Origin: Tetranychus cinnabarinus
Taxonomy: Eukaryota; Arthropoda; Arachnida; Trombidiformes; Tetranychidae
Length of the DNA stretch: 64,000 nt
Direction of reading: 5' to 3'
Assembly (NCBI GenBank): GCA_022266195.1
Contig: WHVY01000009.1
Span: 248,001 to 312,000 of the forward strand
The position numbers and the translations under genes are program-made. A model generated the notes under the pieces. That model saw nothing but the letters and a program-made list of their open reading frames with translations, had not been told where the DNA came from and did not search any database. Positions 50,775 through 60,148 of this stretch are shown here, one piece after another; position 1 is the first letter of the stretch; each line of letters begins with the position of its first letter.

Positions 50775-51428
50775 CTGTTGCATCTTTATTCAGCATCATT
50801 TTTTGATGAAAGTTAATTCATCAAGAAATATGTTATTTTTTCCTTTAATATGTGACTGTTTCAATCAGGGAATTTTAACATCTGAATCTACTCATATTTA
50901 CTAATCTGATCATCTACGGTAATAATTTAATCGAGAGGTAAGTCATAAAGTTCTTGCTAATATTACTTCACAAATGAATCAAGGTGCAATGAATGCTTAT
51001 AAGATTGGAAATAGGTTATGGAATTTACATGCTATCATGTTATTTTCATTTTACATTTCAATTTAAATTATAGTTAATTTTAAATAAAATTAGGAAAAAC
51101 ATGAACTTTGTAATCCAAAGAATTTGTATAATTCCAAATTCTTGTTTTATCTATCTAAATGCAGAAGAACAATTGTACTTTTGTTATCATTTTTAATTTT
51201 CAATACTTATTGATTTTTGCTATTATCTCCTCTTAGCTACTGGTGTTATTTAATTTTATGTGATGTTTGCCTCGTTCCTGTATCGCAGTTTGATCATTGC
51301 GAAAGCTTGCCCATAATTCAATAATACATTTACCCATCTCGGGAACAACATCAACCTGCTGATGTTCAGGATTTCTACTGAATTCATCTGTTTTGCTGTC
51401 AATTAAACATTCAACAAGTTTTATCAAG

Positions 51429-53876
51429 ATGTCAACGCCTGTAGCACAAAATTCGTCAACTGGTAGTGATGATGCTTTGCAAATGGTCTCCATATTATTC
51501 CAATGTTTTGCTGCAATCATCTTAGGTTATGTTTCTGGTCGTTTATCCATTATATCTGAGGACCAATCAAAAGGAATAACTAACTTTGTCTCGTACTTTT
51601 CCTTACCTGCTCTTATATTCATCAGCTTAGCAAAATGTGATCTATCCCAAATTGACTGGTACTTTGTTGCCTCTGTTTTCATCGCAAAAGTCGTTATATT
51701 TGTGTTGGTTGTACTGATAACCCTTCTTACAACTCGCCCATGCCACCTCGGTAAAGCAGGTCTTTACGGTATGTTGGTTACTCAAAGTAATGATTTCGCG
51801 ATTGGATATCCCATCTTATCATCTTTATATGCCAATAGTCAGCCACATTTTGCTGACTATCTTTATGTTATCGCTCCACTTCAATTATTGTTCATTAATC
51901 CGTGTGGTCTTTTCCTCTTGGAGCTTTACAAGTATCGCCAGTCAATAGCCAATTCATCCGCCTCACCGTCAAATGCGTTTATTATTATCGGAAAAGTTCT
52001 GAAAAATACATTGACTAATCCTATTGTAGTTATGACCATTGGAGGTGTAATCTGGAACTTTACTTTTGGTAACACTGTACCATCCATGCTTAATGGCCTT
52101 TTACAGTCATTTGCCAATGCCTTTAGCTCGACTTCTTTGTTCCTACTCGGCCTCAATATAGTTCAAGAATCTGGTTTGATTGGTAATTCCTCCAAAATTG
52201 TTGTCCCTTGCACTTTGAGTGCTGTCAAACTTTTTGTTTTACCTCTTGTTTTAAGACTTATTGCTAGATATTTAGTTAGAGGTACTGAGACTTATGTTTT
52301 TACGATGACAAATTTTGCCTTCCTATATGGAGTCATACCTTGCGCACCAACAGCGGTTATATTTGCTCTCATCTACAATATTGGATCATGGGTAACCTCA
52401 TATGCGCTCATAGTTTCAACCGTTATTTCTGCACCACTTCTTTTTGTATCAAGCTCAATGATCCGTTATTCTGACTACACACCGGAACAAGTTACACATG
52501 ATCTGTGTCTTACAATTTATATAATCAGCTTAATCGCTATTCCATGCGCTATCTGGACTTTGATTATATTCGTTTGTGGACGTAAATGGACGAGTGTCAC
52601 TCATAGAATAACGTTTGGTTTACTTCTAACTCAACTGATTGTTGCAATCGGTGGCTATTTAATGCCACATGATTCGGTTGTCATTAAATTTCGATACTTT
52701 GTTCCTGTCTTTGGCATTTTTGCTTCCCGCATCTGGACCTCATTATTAGCTCTTACCATAGCGTTACTTCGAAAAAAGAGTCTCTGTTATGTATTGAGAG
52801 CTCAAAATTATTTCTTTGGTGGTGCTTTCTTTTTCACATTCATTTTGACTGCAGCTCTTTATTTGGTTGCACCATTCTCCTCACAATCTTCAATTGATCC
52901 ATACTTCAAATTTGGAACTTATCAAACGATTCCTACTTTAGCTGTCACCATCGTTTCCATTATAATTACAGGATCAGCTGTTATTTTGCAACAGCGTGAT
53001 AATGCCGCCGCTAATATGTACGAGAGACTTAATTCAACTGTTGAAAGTTCAATTGATTCAGGACGTGAATCGCCTGTGCGGGAAGTCAGTCAAGAAAATC
53101 TACCAAGTCATTCTAGAGACCCTGATACAGTCAGCATTGAAGATCTGATGAATTCGACGATTATTGAACAATCTTGTCAAGGATCTCAATGTACAGAAGT
53201 TCATCGACGAAAATCTTGCCTCAAATATCTACAACAATACGCAAATAATACTCAAGCTGAAATGATACCTGTACCTGGTGAACGTTTAACTGTGTCATTT
53301 CAAAAGCATATACAAAGAACTTCTCACGTTTCTCTTCTTCTTATTCTACTTCTCTCCATGGTGATTGATTTAGCAGTCACTATTAGCAAAGCGTTTAACG
53401 AAAAATTCACAGGCATTCATGTTGAACTTGTTTCATTGGATATTTTTCTTGTCTATGGACAAGCCATCAGCACCTTTGTGTTATTTGGTCTTGATGTGAG
53501 TCCACTTATTGACGTTTGGCGCAGATTTTATTTCTATTTTTCCCGTCGAAATGAGCAAGATGATGAAAGTGTTTCTGATGAATCTTATCAAATTCATCAC
53601 CAATTTTCAACATATCATCTTGACAAATGTGCAAAAGATATTTGTTTCTTCATCTCCTCCGGTGGAAACGAGATTTTTGTTTTCAAAGGCTGTGATCTGG
53701 TAACTTGGTTGATTAGAAGTGGACTTGTTTTAAATCGTAAATCTGGTCGCAATTATGCATCTCATCTTCTTCGAAGTCATCTCATAAAATCTATTGAAAA
53801 CCATAATTACTATCTCGATACATCATCGTTTTATCAATTTCTTAAATCTTCAAGATCTAGTAGTATAGGTCCATAA
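51429..53876 (+). CDS. GPR155/LYCHOS-type membrane protein (transporter-like plus GPCR-like domains, C-terminal DEP)
   Basis: A single exon encodes 815 residues. The N-terminal half is an auxin-efflux-carrier-like transporter domain of about ten helices, starting LFQCFAAIILGYVSGRLSII, with the family motifs NFVSYFSLPALIF, VTQSNDFAIGYPI and INPCGLFLLE. A second set of about seven helices follows (residues about 365-690), interrupted by a charged loop (about 535-625). A DEP domain (about 715-805, with FVFKGCDLVTWLIRSGL) ends the protein. Human GPR155 is a lysosomal cholesterol sensor that controls mTORC1 through GATOR1; fly Anchor belongs to the family. The ATG at 51429 is the first in frame after a stretch that is open but lacks ATG. 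The vertebrate gene has many introns; this one has none. Confidence 0.93.
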   Translation: MSTPVAQNSSTGSDDALQMVSILFQCFAAIILGYVSGRLSIISEDQSKGITNFVSYFSLPALIFISLAKCDLSQIDWYFVASVFIAKVVIFVLVVLITLLTTRPCHLGKAGLYGMLVTQSNDFAIGYPILSSLYANSQPHFADYLYVIAPLQLLFINPCGLFLLELYKYRQSIANSSASPSNAFIIIGKVLKNTLTNPIVVMTIGGVIWNFTFGNTVPSMLNGLLQSFANAFSSTSLFLLGLNIVQESGLIGNSSKIVVPCTLSAVKLFVLPLVLRLIARYLVRGTETYVFTMTNFAFLYGVIPCAPTAVIFALIYNIGSWVTSYALIVSTVISAPLLFVSSSMIRYSDYTPEQVTHDLCLTIYIISLIAIPCAIWTLIIFVCGRKWTSVTHRITFGLLLTQLIVAIGGYLMPHDSVVIKFRYFVPVFGIFASRIWTSLLALTIALLRKKSLCYVLRAQNYFFGGAFFFTFILTAALYLVAPFSSQSSIDPYFKFGTYQTIPTLAVTIVSIIITGSAVILQQRDNAAANMYERLNSTVESSIDSGRESPVREVSQENLPSHSRDPDTVSIEDLMNSTIIEQSCQGSQCTEVHRRKSCLKYLQQYANNTQAEMIPVPGERLTVSFQKHIQRTSHVSLLLILLLSMVIDLAVTISKAFNEKFTGIHVELVSLDIFLVYGQAISTFVLFGLDVSPLIDVWRRFYFYFSRRNEQDDESVSDESYQIHHQFSTYHLDKCAKDICFFISSGGNEIFVFKGCDLVTWLIRSGLVLNRKSGRNYASHLLRSHLIKSIENHNYYLDTSSFYQFLKSSRSSSIGP

Positions 53877-53967
53877 ATTTAATTTCATGTCCAATTGTTA
53901 AACTAGTCGCTGACAAAATTTTACTGTATTTGTTAAATGTATTTATTTATTTTTTTTGCTTATAACT

Positions 53968-54144
53968 AGTAAAGAAAGAAGATATTTTGAATAATATTGA
54001 TGATGATGATGATGATATAGATGATGATACTTTGTATCCAGCTGAAACAAAAGGTCCAATAGAAGTATCCGTTTGTTGTATATCTTAGCGCGTATTTGAT
54101 CTTATTGAATGCAGTCTATGAAAAAAGAAAGCACAAAACAAACC
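53968..54144 (+). pseudogene. Inverted copy of the PCF11 3' end
   Basis: This plus-strand stretch matches the sense strand of PCF11 (minus strand, about 56196-56015) with few differences. It covers about the last 36 codons (aspartate run, then TLYPAETKG, EVSVCCIS and stop) and about 50 bases beyond the stop. One codon (TAT, tyrosine) is missing and Q is changed to P. It lacks the rest of PCF11 and has no start. It lies about 90 bases after the GPR155 stop codon, so it may be within that gene's 3' untranslated region. Confidence 0.88.
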
Positions 54145-54173
54145 TTCGTTTACTATTTATGATTAACTTAGTG

Positions 54174-54207
54174 GGAGCTGTGAAAAAATAAACAGAGATG
54201 GCGTTTA
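54174..54207 (+). promoter_or_regulatory. Upstream element, copy 2 (possible promoter of the gene at 54408)
   Basis: The 34-base block shared with 50741-50774 lies 201 bases upstream of the start codon of the unrecognised gene. GATTAACTT also precedes it at about 54161-54169. Two genes with the same element upstream suggest a duplicated promoter or leader, but function is inferred from position only. Confidence 0.45.
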
Positions 54208-54407
54208 TTTTAACATTTAGTCTAATTGCTGCCGATTCACACAGAAAAAAGCGTTTTTATGCATTGCGTGAGTTTTAAGTGTAATTGGTAATAAAGCTTG
54301 TTGTGCAAGCATTGTTTGTCTAGTTTACTTTCAGCTGACTTATTCATTAAAACAGTGTTTAAAGTTGTTCATCAACAAAGTAAAAAACGTAAATTTTTCC
54401 CGTTCGC

Positions 54408-55475
54408 ATGGCTAATGCCTGTGTTTTAAATAAAGTCAATAAAAGAATGCTGAGCAGCAGCAGCAGCAGCTGTGAGTCAGGAGACTCATCTACGAATTCA
54501 TCAAGTGATAGTGACAGTTCCGATGATGAACCAAAACGAGCTACATATCATGAATGGAGATCATATTTAATGAAGATGGAAGTTCCTTTCCGAACTGATG
54601 TTCAGACAACTAATGTTCACAGAAATGGTACAACAACTCATAATTCTTACAGAACGGGTGGTGAAACAACTAATCTTCACAGAAATGGTACATCAACTCA
54701 TACTTCACACAGAACGGAAGCACCAACTCGAAGTCCTTACAGAGCTGTTGTCTCAACTCATAATTCTAACAGAACGGATCCACCAACTCCTAGTCCTTAT
54801 AGAAATGGTACAACTCCTAATCCTTACAGAACTGATGGACAAACAGCTAATCTTCAAAGAAATGGTACAACATCCAATCCTCACAGAAATGGTACAACAA
54901 CATCCAATTCTCACAAAAATGGTGCACCAACTCCGGGTCCAATCCAAACCACTCAAAATACTCAATCAGTTCTTAACCGTATCAAAGCTACTTCAGCAGC
55001 TATAAATCCTATCAGAACTGTTACTCCAGCTCTTACTAGAACTATTACGTCAGCTCCTAATGTGACAACTGTTTCTTCTCCTATTTCTCGTTCTAAACCT
55101 ACTACACTAGTTCCTAAGTATACCAGAACTGTTCAAGCCATTAAAAACGTCAATACTGTTCCTCCAACTTCTAAAGGTATCCAAACTGTTACACCAGAAT
55201 TATCTGCTAGTTTGAGATCAATTTATGAAACTTTCTGGTCACTCAATTCAGCCGCCAAACTCATCCATGTTAAATCCCAGTTGGATGAACCGTCTAAAAT
55301 TTATGTACATAAATTGATCAAAGCTCATTCAAATCTGGTCCAAGAAAATAGTCGTTTGAAAAAGGAAAAGCAAGATTTAATCAATGTTATCAAAAAGATA
55401 GGAATAGCTATTAACAATGAAACGATTGCGAATCTTATAGACCCCGCAAGATCTACTCAACCAAAAAATAGCTAA
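54408..55475 (+). CDS. Unrecognised intronless gene with internal repeats
   Basis: One open frame of 355 residues; I do not recognise the family. Residues 14-45 are serine-rich and acidic (about SSSSSSCESGDSSTNSSSDS). Residues about 62-180 are imperfect repeats of 12-17 residues around the theme HRNGTTTHNSYRT (variants LHRNGTSTHTSHRT, SPYRNGTTPNPYRT, NPHRNGTTTSNSHK). Residues about 185-265 are threonine/proline-rich with many basic residues. The C-terminal 90 residues look folded: helical, with a probable coiled coil (NLVQENSRLKKEKQDLINVI). No signal peptide or membrane segment is present. NxT sequons are common in the repeats, but without a signal peptide they mean little. The frame is conserved over the whole length and codon use looks ordinary, so it is probably a real gene, perhaps lineage-specific. 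Confidence 0.7.
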   Translation: MANACVLNKVNKRMLSSSSSSCESGDSSTNSSSDSDSSDDEPKRATYHEWRSYLMKMEVPFRTDVQTTNVHRNGTTTHNSYRTGGETTNLHRNGTSTHTSHRTEAPTRSPYRAVVSTHNSNRTDPPTPSPYRNGTTPNPYRTDGQTANLQRNGTTSNPHRNGTTTSNSHKNGAPTPGPIQTTQNTQSVLNRIKATSAAINPIRTVTPALTRTITSAPNVTTVSSPISRSKPTTLVPKYTRTVQAIKNVNTVPPTSKGIQTVTPELSASLRSIYETFWSLNSAAKLIHVKSQLDEPSKIYVHKLIKAHSNLVQENSRLKKEKQDLINVIKKIGIAINNETIANLIDPARSTQPKNS

Positions 55476-56070
55476 TCTAATCACCTAAAGTTTTTATCAC
55501 CCCAAGTGTTCTTCATGATCATTCAACATGTACAAAATTTTAAACTTCTGTTATTGTACTTTCCGATTCTAAAAATATCATGTCTCACTATTTACACCAT
55601 AGTGAAAATATTTATTCAGTTAAATTCATTAATTTCTAATTCCATAACTACCATCTGTTCATTTTTAATATTGTATGCACTTCAAGCTTTCCAAAGTGAT
55701 GTAAATATACTTACAAATGATAAATTTTAACTAAATGACTCATTATTCCACGACTTTGACTGATTCACAATTCGCGCCTGATTCTGTAAGTGTTTTATTA
55801 AATGCTTTTTAAATCTTTGTAAAATCCAACTAATTTATAACAAAATGGGATTAAACGCGATAAATGAAATGAAAAATTGTGGAAACATGATTCATGTTAT
55901 TTACATTTTTACACTTTATTGTCATATTTTCCAAGTTGAAGATGCAAAATAAACTTACATTAGAAAATTAACATCGAAATATAAATTGTATATTTCACTT
56001 TTTTTGTGTTTTGGTTTGTTTTATGCTTTCTTTTTTTTCATAGACTGCATTCATTAAGAGCAAATACGCG
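55476..56070. other. Convergent 3' region between the unrecognised gene and PCF11
   Basis: No further gene. A minus-strand AATAAA (TTTATT at 55915-55920) about 150 bases after the PCF11 stop is a good poly(A) signal. 56015-56070 is PCF11 3' untranslated sequence that is duplicated at 54089-54144. Confidence 0.55.
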
Positions 56071-59000
56071 CTAAGATATACAACAAACGGATACTTCTAT
56101 TTGACCTTTTGTTTCAGCTGGATACAAAGTATAATCATCATCTATATCATCATCATCATCATCAATATTATTCAAAATATTTTCTTTCTTTACTACATCA
56201 ACATGTTTCACTTCGTCATCTACCTCCATCTTTATCTCTTCCTTGCTATCATCTTCTTGATTTGTTTCATTTTCGTTGTCTCCTTCAGGCTTAACTTCTG
56301 TCTTATCTTCTTGCCCATTGGTTGCAGTCAAATTGGATGCTTCATTTTCAGCTGAGCGTTGTTTCAATAGATCTTCTAAACATAAGGGATGATAAATTTT
56401 TTCGTCTTGCCCTTTCACAGCATTTAATAGTTGCCACTCTTCTTCATCTTCGTTCCATGTTGTCTCGAACCTTTCTTTACAGACGGCACACTCATTAAGA
56501 CTTTCATCTTCGTTTGCGCTAACTGTGCAGACCTTTTTCTCACTCGCTGATTCTTTCTCTTCTTTATCTGCATCCATCATAGTCTGATCAGTTTCATCTG
56601 ATATCTCTTTAAAGGAAACCCACAAATCGAGAGAACAAAACCAACGGCGAACAGCGGCTGACTTTGATTTAGAGTCTGTTCGCTCTTGTCGGTTTAACCT
56701 AAAATGCCAATCAAGATGAACTGAATATTTAGATCTTTCGTTTGAATCACCAACTTCAAAGCGTAATGAACAATTTGGACACTGAGTTCCATTTATTAAG
56801 TCTGCAATAACTTTAGGGTGATCTGCTTTCAAAGATTTTGTCTCTAATACTAAAGGTTCACTTTCTATCTCATCAAGTTGATTAAGTCCATTCTCTCGAT
56901 TCATAGATGAAGGTGACCCTATTCTTGTAACAGATGTTGCCAAATTTGTTGATGAGGTTGCTGAGACTATAGATGTGACTGAAGGAGAAGCACCAATAGC
57001 TGTAACTGCTAATGATGATGGTAAAGTACTCGTTGCTGTAGTAGTAGTGATTGTTGTTGCAAGCAATTTATTGGAATCTGTAATTTGAGGTTCAGTCTTC
57101 TTAATGATACCAACAGAAATCAGTTTATCGAATAAATCTCCTAAATTAACTTGAGGTTCGGATGTAGGAGCCGTCATCGTTACAGGAACAGAGTTAGTTA
57201 AAGATGGGACGACGGCTGGTCCAGGAACTTGAAGAGGTAATGTAACGGGCAATGGTAAAGTTGGACAAGGAGCAGTCAATGGCATTGCTACAGTCACTGG
57301 AATAGGTAAAGCTGTGGGTATTGGCGTTGAAATTGCGACAGTTGAGTTTGTAACCAATCCAGGAGCTAATGGATTTATCTGTGTTGTTAATGCTGGTACC
57401 AGAGACGATGCTGGTTGTACTGTTGATGGAGGTAGTAAGACGGCGGAAGAAGATTGTGTACCTAAAATATTTTGAGAATAAGGAGTTTGGGTTGCTGGAG
57501 GTAAGGAGGAATAAGATGTTTGTACTGCTGGTATCGGATTTTCATCTGATTGACCAGTAATTTTTTTAACATACTCAGACCATAAATCAGCTCTGAGATC
57601 TTCAGAGATTTTAACCCGCGGTGGTGGACCACTCAATCTGAGTGTATGAGTTTGATGAGTATCCCCGACAAACTTAACTTCTATCGGCGGTCCACCAAAA
57701 GAAGCCTGATATGGTTTACCATTGAGAATAATTTCTCTACAAGGCCCGCCTAATTTGATTCTCTGAGCGTGTTCACCGTGAAAAAATGTTTGTGGTTGAC
57801 TGTTAAAATTAAGTAAAACAAATTCTTTTGACCCTTTATCACTATCAATATACACTTTCGTAGGCTTGCCCTCAAACATGATCATTCTAGGTTCAAGATC
57901 ATAGGGATTTGCTTTTACTAATTCATTCAAAGACAAGTGAAGAGACCCTTTCATCAAAACAATAGAGGTATTTTCATCTAAATAGAATAATTTGACCGTA
58001 TTACCATCCACTTGGACATATTGTTGGCCAATGTCTTTACATAAAGGGGGAATAGTTTCCAATGGCTTCATGGGTAGAGGTTGATGATAATCTAAAGACG
58101 AGACGAAACTAGAAATAGTCGCTCCTTGTAGTTGATTTGGAATTGAAGCCTGGGCTGGAATAGGAAGGCTAGAGATTTGACTTGTAGACTGGATAGGAGC
58201 TGGCGGTAACTGAAGTGGAACATTAACAGGTCCAAGAGTCTGATCCTGGCCTTGGACTGGATCCTTGGCTTGAACATTAGGCAGAGTCGAAACTGGACCA
58301 GGAGCTCGCTTCTTCACTGGTAGGGAAGAAAGTCCACCAAGATCGGACGAACTTCCTTTCATGACTTGGTTTATTGATTGGATGATATCAGCTCGATCCT
58401 TGTTACTGAGAACTCCATCATTCAATTTCTTTCCGACTTCATTGATCAATGGTTCAAATTCTTTGCGATAATCTCTATCATGGCTTCCTAGAGATGTGAC
58501 TGGTTTAGATGAGGAAGAAGTTGATTCGGAAGATGCTAATTTTCGCTTAGATACTGTTGAAGTTGTTGTTGGGACTTGTTTGATGACAGGCTTGCGTTTA
58601 GCAATTGATGCTGATGACGCGTTGATTGAATGAGCAATATTGCTACTAGCTTTACGTTTACTTGGAACCATGGTTGAAGACGTTGAATCATTTTCTTTCC
58701 GACGTTTTGATGAAGAGGCATTGGATTGGGTAGGTGAATTTGTTACTGGCCAAGCTGGGTCAATGCTTTGAGCTGCAGCATCTATAGCATGCAAAGTACT
58801 TCTTGAAAAAACAGGCTTCCAAGTACTCCTGAGCTTGAACAAGGCAGCACGTGTGGTTTCATCACTATGTTCAAATACATGTTTGAAAATAGATACAATA
58901 TCTGGCTCGAAAGATTCAATATAATCTTTACCTATGTTTTTACAAATAGAATCTATTAAATATAAAACTGGAAGTTTTTGGGTATCATCGACAGTTAAAA

Positions 59001-59160
59001 TTCGTTCCAAGATAACCTCAGCAATCTTCTTTGGTCCATTATTCACACCAAGATAGTCTTCCGCAATCATGGTTAAACTAGAGATGATTGGTTTCGAATT
59101 GAAGACCAAATCTTTGAGAGCGTTTTCATAATCACGCAAACCTTCTTGAAAGGAGGACAT
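56071..59160 (-). CDS. PCF11: PCF11, pre-mRNA cleavage complex II subunit
   Basis: A single minus-strand exon encodes 1029 residues. Residues about 1-135 form the CTD-interaction domain (FQEGLRDYENALKDLVFNSK, LPVLYLIDSICKNIGKDY, WKPVFSRSTLHAIDAAA) that reads the phosphorylated RNA polymerase II tail. A low-complexity S/K/P-rich part follows. Near residues 425-515 are the glycine/proline-rich FEGKPTKVYID, GGPCREIILNGKPYQASFGG elements of animal PCF11. Two zinc fingers that flank the CLP1-binding region come next, one from about residue 793 (CPNC ... HLDWH) and one from about 889 (CAVC ... YHPLC). The tail is acidic with an aspartate run. PCF11 couples 3'-end cleavage with transcription termination. 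It is shorter than the 1555-residue human protein and has no introns. Start codon at 59160. Confidence 0.94.
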   Translation of the reverse strand: MSSFQEGLRDYENALKDLVFNSKPIISSLTMIAEDYLGVNNGPKKIAEVILERILTVDDTQKLPVLYLIDSICKNIGKDYIESFEPDIVSIFKHVFEHSDETTRAALFKLRSTWKPVFSRSTLHAIDAAAQSIDPAWPVTNSPTQSNASSSKRRKENDSTSSTMVPSKRKASSNIAHSINASSASIAKRKPVIKQVPTTTSTVSKRKLASSESTSSSSKPVTSLGSHDRDYRKEFEPLINEVGKKLNDGVLSNKDRADIIQSINQVMKGSSSDLGGLSSLPVKKRAPGPVSTLPNVQAKDPVQGQDQTLGPVNVPLQLPPAPIQSTSQISSLPIPAQASIPNQLQGATISSFVSSLDYHQPLPMKPLETIPPLCKDIGQQYVQVDGNTVKLFYLDENTSIVLMKGSLHLSLNELVKANPYDLEPRMIMFEGKPTKVYIDSDKGSKEFVLLNFNSQPQTFFHGEHAQRIKLGGPCREIILNGKPYQASFGGPPIEVKFVGDTHQTHTLRLSGPPPRVKISEDLRADLWSEYVKKITGQSDENPIPAVQTSYSSLPPATQTPYSQNILGTQSSSAVLLPPSTVQPASSLVPALTTQINPLAPGLVTNSTVAISTPIPTALPIPVTVAMPLTAPCPTLPLPVTLPLQVPGPAVVPSLTNSVPVTMTAPTSEPQVNLGDLFDKLISVGIIKKTEPQITDSNKLLATTITTTTATSTLPSSLAVTAIGASPSVTSIVSATSSTNLATSVTRIGSPSSMNRENGLNQLDEIESEPLVLETKSLKADHPKVIADLINGTQCPNCSLRFEVGDSNERSKYSVHLDWHFRLNRQERTDSKSKSAAVRRWFCSLDLWVSFKEISDETDQTMMDADKEEKESASEKKVCTVSANEDESLNECAVCKERFETTWNEDEEEWQLLNAVKGQDEKIYHPLCLEDLLKQRSAENEASNLTATNGQEDKTEVKPEGDNENETNQEDDSKEEIKMEVDDEVKHVDVVKKENILNNIDDDDDDIDDDYTLYPAETKGQIEVSVCCIS

Positions 59161-60148
59161 TTTGAGTTAAGGTCCAAAGGATATGTAGGCTTACTTGTTG
59201 TTGAGTGTTTGTATATTATCCTCGAATCAACTTCAATCCGACACTGATGGTTGAATAATTGATGAAATATTAATTAAATACGTAAACATAAAATCACATT
59301 TACCACAAAACAGACCAATTAAGAAAGCAAAATGAACAAAACAAAAATACTAAATTGAAGAAAGCATTTTCACAAGCTTTATTGAAAGCCTCAAAGAGTG
59401 AAAGATTTCAGCCAGAAATTTTCTGGTTTGTTGCTAAGTAACCAAGTTGAAGCGCTTTTTTAAATAAACTGATTAAATTCAAATCCTGAATTTTAAGCCA
59501 TTTTATGTAAGTCAGTAATAATTAAGAAAATCAATTTTCTAGTTCAACCCAAGATAAGTTTATCCAAGACACGAATCTAATTAGAGACTCAAGTAATCTT
59601 CTTCCTATTCATTCAACCTTAGGCTACGAAAGAGGTTTCTAGTTGGAGGTTAATCCACCGCAAATAGCATTGCAAAGGGAATTAATTGCATTAGAAGATT
59701 AGGAAATTAATCATTGAAATAACTTGTTACGTTATTAACATAACCATAATTTAATTTGAAGAATAATCAAATTTATTAAATGATCTAAAAGCGAAACTAT
59801 GTTAAATAAATGTACATCCTTAGATTTCACCCAGATCGCGATACATGTACATGTAGCTTTTTCTGTTACATGGATAATCTCGTAAAGTATTTACAATTAT
59901 AATTTTCAAGATTAATCAATAATCATATTTTAGTCATAATATTGTTAAAATTTTTAAAATTCAGTTAAATTAACTTAGCAAACCTTATTGTCATGCAGTG
60001 AATCAAAAATTTTATTTTAAAGTTTATTACAAATAATGAAAAATCTTTATGCATTGAAAATAAAATGAACTGATATCAAGTTTTTAAACAATTATGCGAT
60101 TTGCTTATTTAAAAATCTAGATAAAAAATGCTGTGCGATATTTGATTA
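59161..60148. other. Intergenic region between PCF11 and the modular gene
   Basis: AT-rich, no readable gene. The right part (59990-60148) is 3' untranslated sequence of the modular gene on the minus strand, and the left part must contain the PCF11 promoter. Confidence 0.5.

Larger units (their letters stand above)
49406..51428. other. Intergenic region between Argonaute and GPR155
   Basis: No gene seen. It contains a short inverted repeat at 50503-50663, a perfect palindrome at 50694-50711 and an element at 50729-50774 that recurs upstream of the gene at 54408. The last 200 bases are less AT-rich and probably contain the GPR155 leader. Confidence 0.5.

Noticed and set aside
54598..55005. 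A second repeat-rich frame inside the unrecognised gene
   Set aside because: A shifted-frame shadow of the DNA repeats. The 54408 frame is longer, begins with ATG and ends in a plausible folded domain.
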